Of a stretch of 59,811 bases of DNA, positions 24,889-32,328 are shown one piece after another. Origin of the DNA: Deltaproteobacteria bacterium (GTDB taxonomy: Bacteria > Myxococcota_A > JAADFL01); contig JAADFL010000108.1 in assembly GCA_013152945.1 (NCBI GenBank), positions 1 to 59,811 of the forward strand, in the 5' to 3' direction. A program made the translations under genes and the position numbers. Each line of letters begins with the position of its first letter. Within the stretch, counting starts at the first letter, position 1. Under the pieces are notes generated by a model that had not been told where the DNA came from, searched no databases, and worked only from the letters and a program-made list of their open reading frames with translations.

Positions 24889-25841
24889 CTTGGCCTCGGA
24901 ACAAGGCCTGCGCCTTCCACTATTTTCGGCACTGCCTCTTCCCATTCGATAGCCATTATGTGTACCCCGCTGACTCCTGGAATCTCCATCATCTTCTGAA
25001 TCGTCTCGACGGCAATTTTAATGCCTTCTGTTTTTCTTTTTTTCTTTTCAACACCTTTGAGCCTGTCGAGCAACTCCTGCGGAACCGACATGCCCGGCAC
25101 CTTGGATGCCATGTAACGGGCCATCTTCAGGCTCTTGATTGGGGTAATCCCGGCCAGGATGAACAGTTTTTCATGGAGGCCCCTTTCCCTTACGCCCTGC
25201 ATCCATTCTTCGAACCTCGGCACGTCGAACACGCACTGGGTCTGGATAAACCTGGCACCTGCGGCAGCCTTTTTTGCCAATCTCGGCACGCGAATCCTGA
25301 AAGGATCGGCAAACGGGTTCGCCGCAGCTCCAAGGAACAGGGCCGGCCTGCCCTGAACTTCATCGCCGCCGGAAAACCTGCCTTCTGTCTGCATCCTGTC
25401 TATCATGGCCAGGAGTTGTATGGAATCTATGTCGAAAACCCCCTTAGCCATCGGGTGATCTCCGAAAGATTGGTGGTCGCCGGAAAGGCAGAGCAGGTTG
25501 TTTATTCCAAGCGAGTATGCGCCCAGGGCATCACTCTGGGCCGCGATCCGGTTTCGGTCGCGGCACACCATCTGCATGACAGGCTCGATGCCGTGGTCCA
25601 GGAGAATGGAACTTGCCGCCAGGCTGCACATCCTTACCACGCTGGTCTGGTTGTCGGTTACATTGCAGGCATCCACGAACCCCTTTAGTATGGACGCCTT
25701 GTGAGCCATGACTTCCGGTCTTGCGCCCCTTGGAGGGCCTGCCTCGGCGGTGACCGCAAACCGGCCCTGCTCCAAGATGCCTTGGAGTGCGCCCTTTTTT
25801 CTTACTTCTGTGCCTTGGTTGATCTCCATTTCAGTATCCAT
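24876..25841 (-). CDS. metF: Methylenetetrahydrofolate reductase, MetF subunit
   Basis: A 321-residue MetF-type TIM barrel that reduces 5,10-methylene-THF to 5-methyl-THF. The ATG lies one base after the metV stop, so translation is coupled. Family blocks are FAVTAEAGPPRGARP, VDACNVTDNQTSVVRMCSLA, NLLCLSGDH and, for the flavin/folate site, QTQCVFDVPRFEEWM and LAGITPIKS. It is the last gene of a five-gene minus-strand operon. MetF paired with MetV is the acetogen/Wood-Ljungdahl-type arrangement, in which MetF needs MetV and a partner electron donor instead of NADH directly. Confidence 0.93.
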   Translation of the reverse strand: MDTEMEINQGTEVRKKGALQGILEQGRFAVTAEAGPPRGARPEVMAHKASILKGFVDACNVTDNQTSVVRMCSLAASSILLDHGIEPVMQMVCRDRNRIAAQSDALGAYSLGINNLLCLSGDHQSFGDHPMAKGVFDIDSIQLLAMIDRMQTEGRFSGGDEVQGRPALFLGAAANPFADPFRIRVPRLAKKAAAGARFIQTQCVFDVPRFEEWMQGVRERGLHEKLFILAGITPIKSLKMARYMASKVPGMSVPQELLDRLKGVEKKKRKTEGIKIAVETIQKMMEIPGVSGVHIMAIEWEEAVPKIVEGAGLVPRPSGRA

Positions 25842-25842
25842 G

Positions 25843-26502
25843 TCACTTGATATCCCCGCGATCCATACTGGACGGTTTGCCGTATTCGGACCAGTCCGCA
25901 GGCATGATGATTTCTTCGTAACGGTCGAGCATGCCGAGCCTTTCAAGGCGGTCCACGATGAGCTGCCATGCACATGGTATGGATGGATCGACTTCGCATG
26001 CGCCGTTTGACGAGCCGCCGCAAGGTCCGTTCAGCAATCCCTTGGAACACCTGGTCACAGGACAGATTCCGGCGGTCAGGTGAAGCTTGCAATCCCCGCA
26101 AGCCTTGCATCGCTCGACCCACGTGCCCTTTCCCTCGGACACGCCTATGAAAGTGGTGTCAAGCGCAGGGAGCACGATTGCGTCTTGCAGCCTTTCGGCC
26201 ACGAGTTGAACCCCAGCACCACAAGCCATGGACAACACGGCGTCATGGTCATCTCGCGAATACGGCAGTTCGTCCACGAACTCGGGCTCACACTGCCTCT
26301 CTACGACAGCCGTATCAACCCGGATTGGCCGGCCCTGTTCATTTCTTGCAGACTTGAGTAACGATGCAAGGACGCGAACCTCTTTTTCACCACCTGCACC
26401 GCAGACGGTTACACATCCCCTGCAACCGGCCAGCAATACACTGTCTGCGCCTTGAAGGGTCGCCAGGATAGCCTGTATGGGTTTTTGTTCGGCAACGATC
26501 AT
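25843..26502 (-). CDS. metV: MetV-type Zn/Fe-S partner of methylenetetrahydrofolate reductase
   Basis: A 219-residue protein of the methylene-THF reductase C-terminal (MTHFR_C) family. N-terminal cysteines C27, C30 and C34 (AGCRGCVTVCGAGG) and the C-terminal block RCKACGDCKLHLTAGICPVT then RCSKGLLNGPCGG are diagnostic. In acetogens MetV binds zinc and Fe-S and links MetF to its electron supply (RnfC2, or HdrABC-MvhD). The start has GGAG at good spacing, inside a 13-bp tandem duplication that also covers the larA stop codon. It sits 12 bp after larA and 1 bp before metF. Confidence 0.92.
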   Translation of the reverse strand: MIVAEQKPIQAILATLQGADSVLLAGCRGCVTVCGAGGEKEVRVLASLLKSARNEQGRPIRVDTAVVERQCEPEFVDELPYSRDDHDAVLSMACGAGVQLVAERLQDAIVLPALDTTFIGVSEGKGTWVERCKACGDCKLHLTAGICPVTRCSKGLLNGPCGGSSNGACEVDPSIPCAWQLIVDRLERLGMLDRYEEIIMPADWSEYGKPSSMDRGDIK

Positions 26503-26504
26503 TG

Positions 26505-26530
26505 TATTTCTCCGCTATATTTCTCCGCTA
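26505..26530 (-). repeat. 13-bp tandem duplication over larA stop and metV ribosome site
   Basis: The minus-strand unit TAGCGGAGAAATA occurs twice end to end. One copy encodes the last LarA residues (SGEI), the next supplies the TAG stop and the GGAG ribosome site of metV. Because 13 is not a multiple of three, the duplication itself created this stop. Confidence 0.8.
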
Positions 26531-27786
26531 CGTTTCTCCAAAACAGGCACGGTCAATCCGCCGTCCATCAGGACGAGCAACTTTGCATCCCTGCCTTTTT
26601 TTTCAATAGCCGCGCCGATTGCCTGCTCGAGGGAATCAAAAGGCCTTATGTAGATTTGTTCCAGGCTTTCAGGCGCTATATCCGTAACAGCCCATATTTC
26701 AGCCCAGAGGCATATCTCGGCCAACTTGGCCGCCTTATGGTACCCGAGTTTGTATTCTTTCTCTATTTCTTCGAGCGCTCTTGCAGGCGAACCGGCGCTC
26801 GAAAGCAAGCGGGCAAAGGCCTTTTCACCAATGCCGTCCCTGCACTGGGACACCAGGATTATTATTCCGCCTTGCTTTAAAGCATGTTTTGCATTATCGA
26901 TTCCCTTTTGTGACTGGTACAGGTCAATATCTCCGGGGAACTTTACGACCGATATGACGATATCCGCCTTTTCATGGATCTGTACTGCGAATATTTCGTT
27001 CGCCTTCTTTGCAGCCGCATTAAGGGAAGCATGTATTTCTCCCGAGCAGGTCGCGAATATCCTGTGGTCCTTATCAAGGACCGTATTTATTGCAAAGGCC
27101 CGGCTCTTGACATGGGCCAGGGCGTCCACCATGTCTTCGTGAACCGGATTGCCTTTGAGCGCAAGCGTCCTTGCTTCGGGCTTCAGGGCCAGCTTGTGGT
27201 TTTGCTCGATCGTGTCGTACGCGGCTATGCCGGGCAGGAAGGATTTCCTGCCCCCGGTGTAACCCGCAAAGTAATGAGGCTCGACAGAGCTTATCACGAG
27301 TATGCTGTCGGCCCGGGCCCCCAGTTTATTGACACTCATGGGCGTACCGTTCGTGGATTTTCCCAAGTACACCATGTTGTCCCTGTCACGGGCATCATGG
27401 CTGAAGATATGGCTCTTGAACCTGGCATAGTTGCTCTTTCCGAAGATTTGAATGTACTCTTCCTCGGTGGGATGCCTGTGTATTCCGGTAGCCACCAGGA
27501 AATCGGGTTCCTTTGGTGCTATTTCGTCTGCAATAAGGCTAAGGACCCTTGCAGTAGGGGTAGGCCTGGTCGCATCGTTGACCAGTACGAGCAAGCGGTC
27601 GGCATCTTTCAGGAATTCATGCAGTGAAAGCCCGCCTATGGGCCCGGACATGGATTTTTCCAGTATCCGGTCGGGATCCGAATTCTCCGGGTTTACATGG
27701 TTGGGCTCGAGCACGGCCAAAAGGTTACGATCCGGAAGATCAATGTCGAGCTTGCCTTCCCGGCCGTAAGGAATCCAAAGGTTCAT
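26515..27786 (-). CDS. larA: LarA-type nickel-pincer lactate racemase homologue
   Basis: A 423-residue protein of the LarA family, which racemises or epimerises 2-hydroxy acids with the nickel-pincer nucleotide cofactor. All catalytic positions known for Lactobacillus LarA can be matched: D71 and R74 (VNDATRP), H103 (GIHRHP), H171 (EPHYFAGY), pincer-linked K181 (GGRKSFLPG), and Q291 and K294 (YQSQKGID). An active enzyme is thus likely. The cofactor genes larB, larC and larE are not in this window. The ATG overlaps the stop of the Fe-S/MvhD gene and has AGGAG upstream. Lactate is the simplest substrate given the GlcD-like oxidase in the same operon, but malate or other hydroxy acids are possible. 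Confidence 0.88.
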   Translation of the reverse strand: MNLWIPYGREGKLDIDLPDRNLLAVLEPNHVNPENSDPDRILEKSMSGPIGGLSLHEFLKDADRLLVLVNDATRPTPTARVLSLIADEIAPKEPDFLVATGIHRHPTEEEYIQIFGKSNYARFKSHIFSHDARDRDNMVYLGKSTNGTPMSVNKLGARADSILVISSVEPHYFAGYTGGRKSFLPGIAAYDTIEQNHKLALKPEARTLALKGNPVHEDMVDALAHVKSRAFAINTVLDKDHRIFATCSGEIHASLNAAAKKANEIFAVQIHEKADIVISVVKFPGDIDLYQSQKGIDNAKHALKQGGIIILVSQCRDGIGEKAFARLLSSAGSPARALEEIEKEYKLGYHKAAKLAEICLWAEIWAVTDIAPESLEQIYIRPFDSLEQAIGAAIEKKGRDAKLLVLMDGGLTVPVLEKRSGEI

Positions 27787-28751
27787 ACCGAATCTCCTGT
27801 TGCAGCCTTTTTACCAGGGCTGCCAAGGTACCTCAAAAAATCGCTGACAGCGGATGAAAAGGCTTTTGTGTCAAGCCTTGGCGCCTCCGCGGTCCTTACC
27901 CTTTCAGGGTCCATTCCAGCCTGGGACAGGAAATTCCTCAACCTTGTAATTCGTGCCTTTGCCCTGTCGGCGCCTTCATGGTCGCATTGATCCGATGGAC
28001 AATGCACGACCAGAACTCCGTGGGCACCGAGTTCCAGCGCCTTTAGCGGCAATTCCATGGGCAACCTGCCTGCACAGGCCGTAACGAACAACTTGTAAGG
28101 CTCTCTTTCTTTTTCGGCGTTTTCTTGTGCTGAAAAACGTGCATGTTGCAACCCGGGGTACGTGGACCAGTTGCAACTGAACACGACGAGTTTCTTATCA
28201 TTTTTGTGATTTTCAACAAACTCACGAATCTGATCTTCTATCAAGCCCCTGTCTGCCGCCAAGGCTGTTTCGAATTTTATTGCTCCTGCCGAGCAGGTAT
28301 CCACGCAGGAACCGCAACCTCTGCATTTCACGGGATCGGTGAGAACAATGCCGTCTTGGAAATACCTTGCTTCATGGGGACACACGCGGAGGCAATTGAG
28401 GCATGCAACACATTTTTGCGGATCGGTTTCGGCAAGGGTCCCTTTAACCTCGATTCCGGTATCCATGATATCGGCCCTTGCGTCCTGGAATATATCGAGC
28501 AAGGGCACGCCGGAAGAGCATGCCTTTTCGCACTGGCCGCAGCCCAGGCACTGGAAGACCTTTGAACCGGTATCGGTTGTAAGCCCGATCCGCCGGTGAA
28601 GCAGGCCGTGCAGTATTATCAGCTTACCCCTCGGAGCATCGGACTCCCACCCGGTCGCCCTGTATATGGGGCAATGTTCGTAACAGTAACCGCATCTTAT
28701 ACAACTGTTGAGTGCGATTTCCCAAGCCTTCAGTCTCTTGAACTCAAGCAT
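27783..28751 (-). CDS. Fe-S protein with four [4Fe-4S] motifs and C-terminal MvhD domain
   Basis: A 322-residue electron carrier. The ATG overlaps the glcD-like stop and follows AAGGGAAAG. Four CxxCxxCxxxC motifs are at 17-27, 68-78, 114-124 and 143-153: the first pair resembles GlcF/HdrC-type ferredoxin domains, the second a 2x[4Fe-4S] ferredoxin. Residues about 188-285 match the MvhD/FlpD family (VVFSCNWSTYPG...VTACAGRLP...HCPSDQCDHEG); cysteines 193, 226, 251 and 256 could hold its [2Fe-2S] centre, although the usual CNWC reads CNWS. MvhD passes electrons between hydrogenase or other dehydrogenases and heterodisulfide reductase. No CCG domain of GlcF/HdrD is present. The protein probably wires the flavin oxidase to MetV-MetF. 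Confidence 0.85.
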   Translation of the reverse strand: MLEFKRLKAWEIALNSCIRCGYCYEHCPIYRATGWESDAPRGKLIILHGLLHRRIGLTTDTGSKVFQCLGCGQCEKACSSGVPLLDIFQDARADIMDTGIEVKGTLAETDPQKCVACLNCLRVCPHEARYFQDGIVLTDPVKCRGCGSCVDTCSAGAIKFETALAADRGLIEDQIREFVENHKNDKKLVVFSCNWSTYPGLQHARFSAQENAEKEREPYKLFVTACAGRLPMELPLKALELGAHGVLVVHCPSDQCDHEGADRAKARITRLRNFLSQAGMDPERVRTAEAPRLDTKAFSSAVSDFLRYLGSPGKKAATGDSV

Positions 28752-30189
28752 CTTTCCCTTCCTGCGTAACATAACGCAACCGGGCCGCAGACATCCAGTC
28801 GTCCGGTGCGTCCATAAGCTTTCCGGGGTTGAGTATCCCCTTGGGGTCAAAAGCCTTCTTTACCGATCTCATAAGGTCCAGCAGGTCGTGTTTCTCCTGC
28901 TTGAAGGCAGGGGCCTTGGACATGCCGATTCCGTGTTCCGCCGACGTCGTGCCGTCCACGGATCTGACGTGCTCGTAGATTTCCGCTATTGCCTCCCGGG
29001 CCGCCTCCCATTGCGCTCCCTTGGTGGTATCCATGAGGATCTTGGTGTGCATGCAACCTGCGCCGCAATGACCGTATGCAGTCATGATGATACCGTGCTT
29101 GTCGGCTGTTTCGTGTATTTTGCGCGCAGTGTCCGCCATCCTTGAGAACGGAACGGCCATGTCGTCGGCAAGTGAAGTGGATGCCAGGTATTCCCTGTAC
29201 CGGGACAGGGCAGGGAAGAGCTTTTTCCTGCCCGCAAAGATTCGTTCCCTTTCTTTCGCGTCATAGCTGACCTCGATTCCGGAGCCCTGGTGAGCGGCAC
29301 AAATTTCCCTGGCCTTTTCTATCTCGAAATCAACCGCTTCCATGACCATGCCGTCTGCCTCGAATAGCAGTATTGCCTCCACGTCGGGCAGCCCGAGGTT
29401 CATGGATTGGTTGACGGCCGTTATAGCAACCTTGTCGATCAATTCCAACATGGAGGGACTACACCCGGATGCAATAATCTCGGATATCGCATCCCCGGCC
29501 TGTTCCAGCTTGTTGAAGTTTGCAATGCCCATGCACCTGAACTTGGGCAGGGGAACGAACTTCAAGGTGGCCTCGACTATCACGGCCAGGGTGCCCTCGG
29601 AACCGATCATCAGCCTTTCCAATGGATAACCCGAAGAAGCGACCCTTGTCCTTGAGCCCAGGTTCACACAGTCGCCGTTTGCCAGGACCACCTTCATGCC
29701 CAGAACCGAGTCCCGGGCCGCGCCGTACTTTACGGAACGGGTGCCGCTTGCATTGTTGCCGATTTCTCCGCCGATCGTGGCTATCCGGCTGGAAGCCGGG
29801 GTAGGCGGGTAGAAGAAGCCGTGAGGACTCAAGGCCCGGTTAAGGTCGTCGTCGACCACGCCCGGCTCGACCCGGCAGTACGCATCGTTTACGTTTACCT
29901 CCAGGATTCGGTTCAGCCCCTTCATGTCCAGAACAATGCCGCCCTTGACAGGAACCGTCTGCCCGCACATTCCCGAGCCGGAACCTCTCGGAATCACGGG
30001 TATCGAGTTCTTGTCCGCATATGCCATCAACTCCTGTACGGCCGGGATCGTGCGTGGTTTGACCACGACAAAGGCCTTGCCCTCGTAAACCGATGCATCC
30101 GCGCCGTACACGTACAGGTCCGCCTTCGAATCCCTTAGGTTTTCTTCTCCGACTATCTTTTTCAATTCGAGTATATCCGGCGGGTTCAT
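28744..30189 (-). CDS. FAD-linked 2-hydroxyacid oxidase (GlcD/D-lactate dehydrogenase type)
   Basis: A 481-residue flavoprotein with an N-terminal FAD_binding_4 domain (VIPRGSGSGMCGQTVPVKGG, then PPTPASSRIATIGGEIGNNA followed by SGTRSVKYG) and a C-terminal FAD-oxidase domain ending TSAEHGIGMSKAPAFKQEK then FDPKGILNPGKL. Such enzymes oxidise D-lactate, glycolate or similar acids. GGAGGTG seven bases before the ATG defines the start. It opens the five-gene operon with the Fe-S/MvhD protein, LarA, MetV and MetF. The LarA homologue suggests that both lactate enantiomers can be used. No EtfAB, permease or lactate regulator is adjacent. Confidence 0.9.
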   Translation of the reverse strand: MNPPDILELKKIVGEENLRDSKADLYVYGADASVYEGKAFVVVKPRTIPAVQELMAYADKNSIPVIPRGSGSGMCGQTVPVKGGIVLDMKGLNRILEVNVNDAYCRVEPGVVDDDLNRALSPHGFFYPPTPASSRIATIGGEIGNNASGTRSVKYGAARDSVLGMKVVLANGDCVNLGSRTRVASSGYPLERLMIGSEGTLAVIVEATLKFVPLPKFRCMGIANFNKLEQAGDAISEIIASGCSPSMLELIDKVAITAVNQSMNLGLPDVEAILLFEADGMVMEAVDFEIEKAREICAAHQGSGIEVSYDAKERERIFAGRKKLFPALSRYREYLASTSLADDMAVPFSRMADTARKIHETADKHGIIMTAYGHCGAGCMHTKILMDTTKGAQWEAAREAIAEIYEHVRSVDGTTSAEHGIGMSKAPAFKQEKHDLLDLMRSVKKAFDPKGILNPGKLMDAPDDWMSAARLRYVTQEGKDA

Positions 30190-30231
30190 GTATTACACCT
30201 CCATACCCGATAAACCGGGACCGAGTATAGT

Positions 30232-30259
30232 TTGAGATATTTTTGATGGCAATTATAAT
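30232..30259 (+). promoter_or_regulatory. Strong candidate promoter for the DUF5989/glycosyltransferase operon
   Basis: TTGAGA, a 16-nt spacer and a perfect TATAAT. The gene start is about 80 bp downstream. The overlapping imperfect inverted repeat TTTGAGATAT...ATATCAAA (to 30277) lies in the divergent gap and could be an operator shared with the lactate/metVF operon on the other strand. No equally good promoter was found for that operon. Confidence 0.55.
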
Positions 30260-30342
30260 ATGTTTTTCATATCAAATGTGGACATGAAAGATGCATGTAA
30301 ATAGAATGTAATAAATCTTACTGTGCCTTTTGGAGGGCGGCT

Positions 30343-30501
30343 ATGGGCAAACTTGGTATCATGAAAGAGTTCTGGGGTTTTCTTAAGGTCCGGAAAAAGT
30401 ACTGGCTAGGCCCCATTGTTGTGATTTTGCTGCTCTTGGGTTTGCTTATCGTGCTTACAGAGGGTTCTACGGTAGCTCCCTTCGTTTACACGCTGTTCTA
30501 G
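30343..30501 (+). CDS. Small membrane protein, DUF5989 family
   Basis: A 52-residue protein with TGGAGGGCGGCT before its ATG. It reads MGKLGIMKEFWGFLKVRKKY, then a WLGPIVVILLLLGLLIVLTE transmembrane helix, then GSTVAPFVYTLF. This is the DUF5989 pattern (basic amphipathic N-terminus, one helix, short periplasmic tail ending near F/Y). Such proteins accompany polysaccharide or O-carbamoylation gene sets and may be assembly factors. Here it heads a run of two glycosyltransferases and an O-antigen ligase-like gene, with 10 bp to the next. Confidence 0.85.
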   Translation: MGKLGIMKEFWGFLKVRKKYWLGPIVVILLLLGLLIVLTEGSTVAPFVYTLF

Positions 30502-30511
30502 GAGGCGACTT

Positions 30512-31501
30512 CTGTCCTCGATTACCGTGATAATCGTCGGGTACAAGTCCCGGCCCGTTCTTGAAAAATGCCTGGCGTCCATCGAGAAGCAGACCCTGCA
30601 GCCGGATGAAACGATCTTCGTGAACAACGGTTGCGACAATGCCTCGGTCTCATTGATAAGAGAGCGCTTCTCCTTTGTAACCGTGCTCGATCCCGGCCGC
30701 AACCTGGGTTTTGCCGGTGGATGCAACATAGCGATGGAATCCGTTGAAACCGGCATGGTAGCCTTGCTCAACCCGGATACAGAGGCGGAGCCCGGCTGGC
30801 TGGAAGAAATCGTAAAGGCTGCGGACAATCATCCGGACGAGATCGGTGCATTTGCAAGCCGTGTCCACTGGGCCGGGGATCCCACGTTTCTTCAAAGCAC
30901 GGGGGATAGTTACTCGGTGGTGGGAACATCCCTGCCAATCGGCTTCGGTGATGATCCTGCGCTTCATCTCGAACCTGGTTTCGTGTTTGGACCGGCCGGT
31001 TGTGCTGCTGCATTCAGGACCCATGCGATCAGGGAAGCAGGTTTGTTCGATCAGGACTTTTTTGCATATTACGATGATGCGGACCTTTCCTTCAGGTTGA
31101 ACCTGCTGGGATACAAGTGCCTATACGTGCCCGGAGCGATTGTAAGGCACCTTGGCCAGTACGAATGGAAGGGCAGAGAATCTCGGATCGAGAGGTTGAG
31201 TCAGAGGAACATGGAATGGGTATATTTCAGGGATATGCCTTTAATATTGATATTTGCCTTTCTCCCGGAGAAGCTTTTTTTCGAGGCTGTGTCTTTGTTG
31301 AGGTTTGCGGCAAAGGGAGACTTGGAACTTTTTCTCTCGGCAAAGATCGGGGCATTGATCAATGCACCGAAAATCCTGCGCCGGCGTAAAAAGATACAAT
31401 CCGAAAGACGAATTTCATCCATGGAGTTGCTCAAGAGGTTGGATCACAGGTGGATAAGGTCAAGGCTGAAATATGAGAATGCTCTTTCCATAATGAGGTA
31501 A
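30512..31501 (+). CDS. Glycosyltransferase family 2
   Basis: About 329 residues. GT2 hallmarks are ITVIIVGYKSRPVLEKCLAS, FVNNGCDN, GRNLGFAGGCNIAMES, ALLNPDTEAEPGW (DxD-like NPD) and FFAYYDDADLSFRLNLLGYK, as in rhamnosyltransferase-like enzymes. The start is unusual. The only ATG-like codons in frame are far inside; a GTG 15 bases downstream would cut the first beta-strand, while a CTG at this position lies six bases after a perfect GGAGG. I therefore prefer CTG, giving LSSITVIIVGY. The C-terminal 80 residues have a hydrophobic, membrane-associated segment. It acts on surface-glycan assembly with the next two genes. Confidence 0.85.
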   Translation: MSSITVIIVGYKSRPVLEKCLASIEKQTLQPDETIFVNNGCDNASVSLIRERFSFVTVLDPGRNLGFAGGCNIAMESVETGMVALLNPDTEAEPGWLEEIVKAADNHPDEIGAFASRVHWAGDPTFLQSTGDSYSVVGTSLPIGFGDDPALHLEPGFVFGPAGCAAAFRTHAIREAGLFDQDFFAYYDDADLSFRLNLLGYKCLYVPGAIVRHLGQYEWKGRESRIERLSQRNMEWVYFRDMPLILIFAFLPEKLFFEAVSLLRFAAKGDLELFLSAKIGALINAPKILRRRKKIQSERRISSMELLKRLDHRWIRSRLKYENALSIMR

Positions 31502-31506
31502 CGGTG

Positions 31507-32328
31507 ATGTCTTTAGAGAGGGTTTTGACAATCATCGTGACCCGGAACAACGGGGAAGAAATACCGGCTTGCCTGGAAGGCCTGGACAGGGCCGGGACCG
31601 GGTTGGACCTCGAGACCGTTGTGATCGACAATGCCTCGAAAGACCGTACAAAGGCCATACTCTCTTCCTGGCAAGGTCAGGGAGCCGGCAGGGAAGTCGT
31701 TTTCAACAGGAAGAACATCGGTCTTGCGAGGGCAGTCAACATGGGCGCAGCCAAGTTCGATTGGTGCGAGAAAATTGTGGTGCTCAATCCTGATGTCGTG
31801 CCGCATGAAAAATCCATATTCAGGCTTTCAAGGGCCATGGATAGGCTTGAACATGCGGGATTGCTGCTGCCCAAGCTCGTGGACAAGCACGGAAGGCTTC
31901 AGCCTTCGTGCAGGACTTTCTACGATGCTCGTACCATTCTTGCCAGGCGTGCCCCGGTATTGAACAGGTTTTTCGCTTCTTCCGGAATCGTTCGGCGACA
32001 TCTCATGCTCGACAGGGATCATGACAGGGAAATGGAGGTCGACTGGGGCCAGGGTGCTGCATTCATGGTGAGGCGCTCTGCCCTGGAGAGGCGCGACCAG
32101 GTATTCGATCCCGGCTATTTCCTGTACTTCGAAGACGTGGATCTTGCCTGGTCAATGTGGAACCGGGGGTACAAGGTGATGTACGTGCCCTCCTCGGTCA
32201 TGACCCACGGGTACAGGAGATCCAGTGCGGGATTATCCAATATTAGCGCATTCCTGCATTTAAGGAGCGCCGTACGATTCTTCCTGAAGACAAGGTGCAG
32301 GGAGCCGGGCCGGGAGAACAACGCATGA
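31507..32328 (+). CDS. Glycosyltransferase family 2 (second)
   Basis: A 273-residue cytosolic GT2 enzyme. Conserved parts are LTIIVTRNNGEEIPACL, VVIDNASKDRT, RKNIGLARAVNMGA, VVLNPDVVPH, WGQGAAFMVRRSALE and FLYFEDVDLAWSMWNRGYKV. GAGGTAACGGTG precedes the ATG; a GTG directly in front is the alternative. It lies 5 bp after the first glycosyltransferase and overlaps the ligase gene by 4 bp, so all three are translated as one operon. Sugar donor and acceptor cannot be read from the sequence. Confidence 0.9.
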   Translation: MSLERVLTIIVTRNNGEEIPACLEGLDRAGTGLDLETVVIDNASKDRTKAILSSWQGQGAGREVVFNRKNIGLARAVNMGAAKFDWCEKIVVLNPDVVPHEKSIFRLSRAMDRLEHAGLLLPKLVDKHGRLQPSCRTFYDARTILARRAPVLNRFFASSGIVRRHLMLDRDHDREMEVDWGQGAAFMVRRSALERRDQVFDPGYFLYFEDVDLAWSMWNRGYKVMYVPSSVMTHGYRRSSAGLSNISAFLHLRSAVRFFLKTRCREPGRENNA

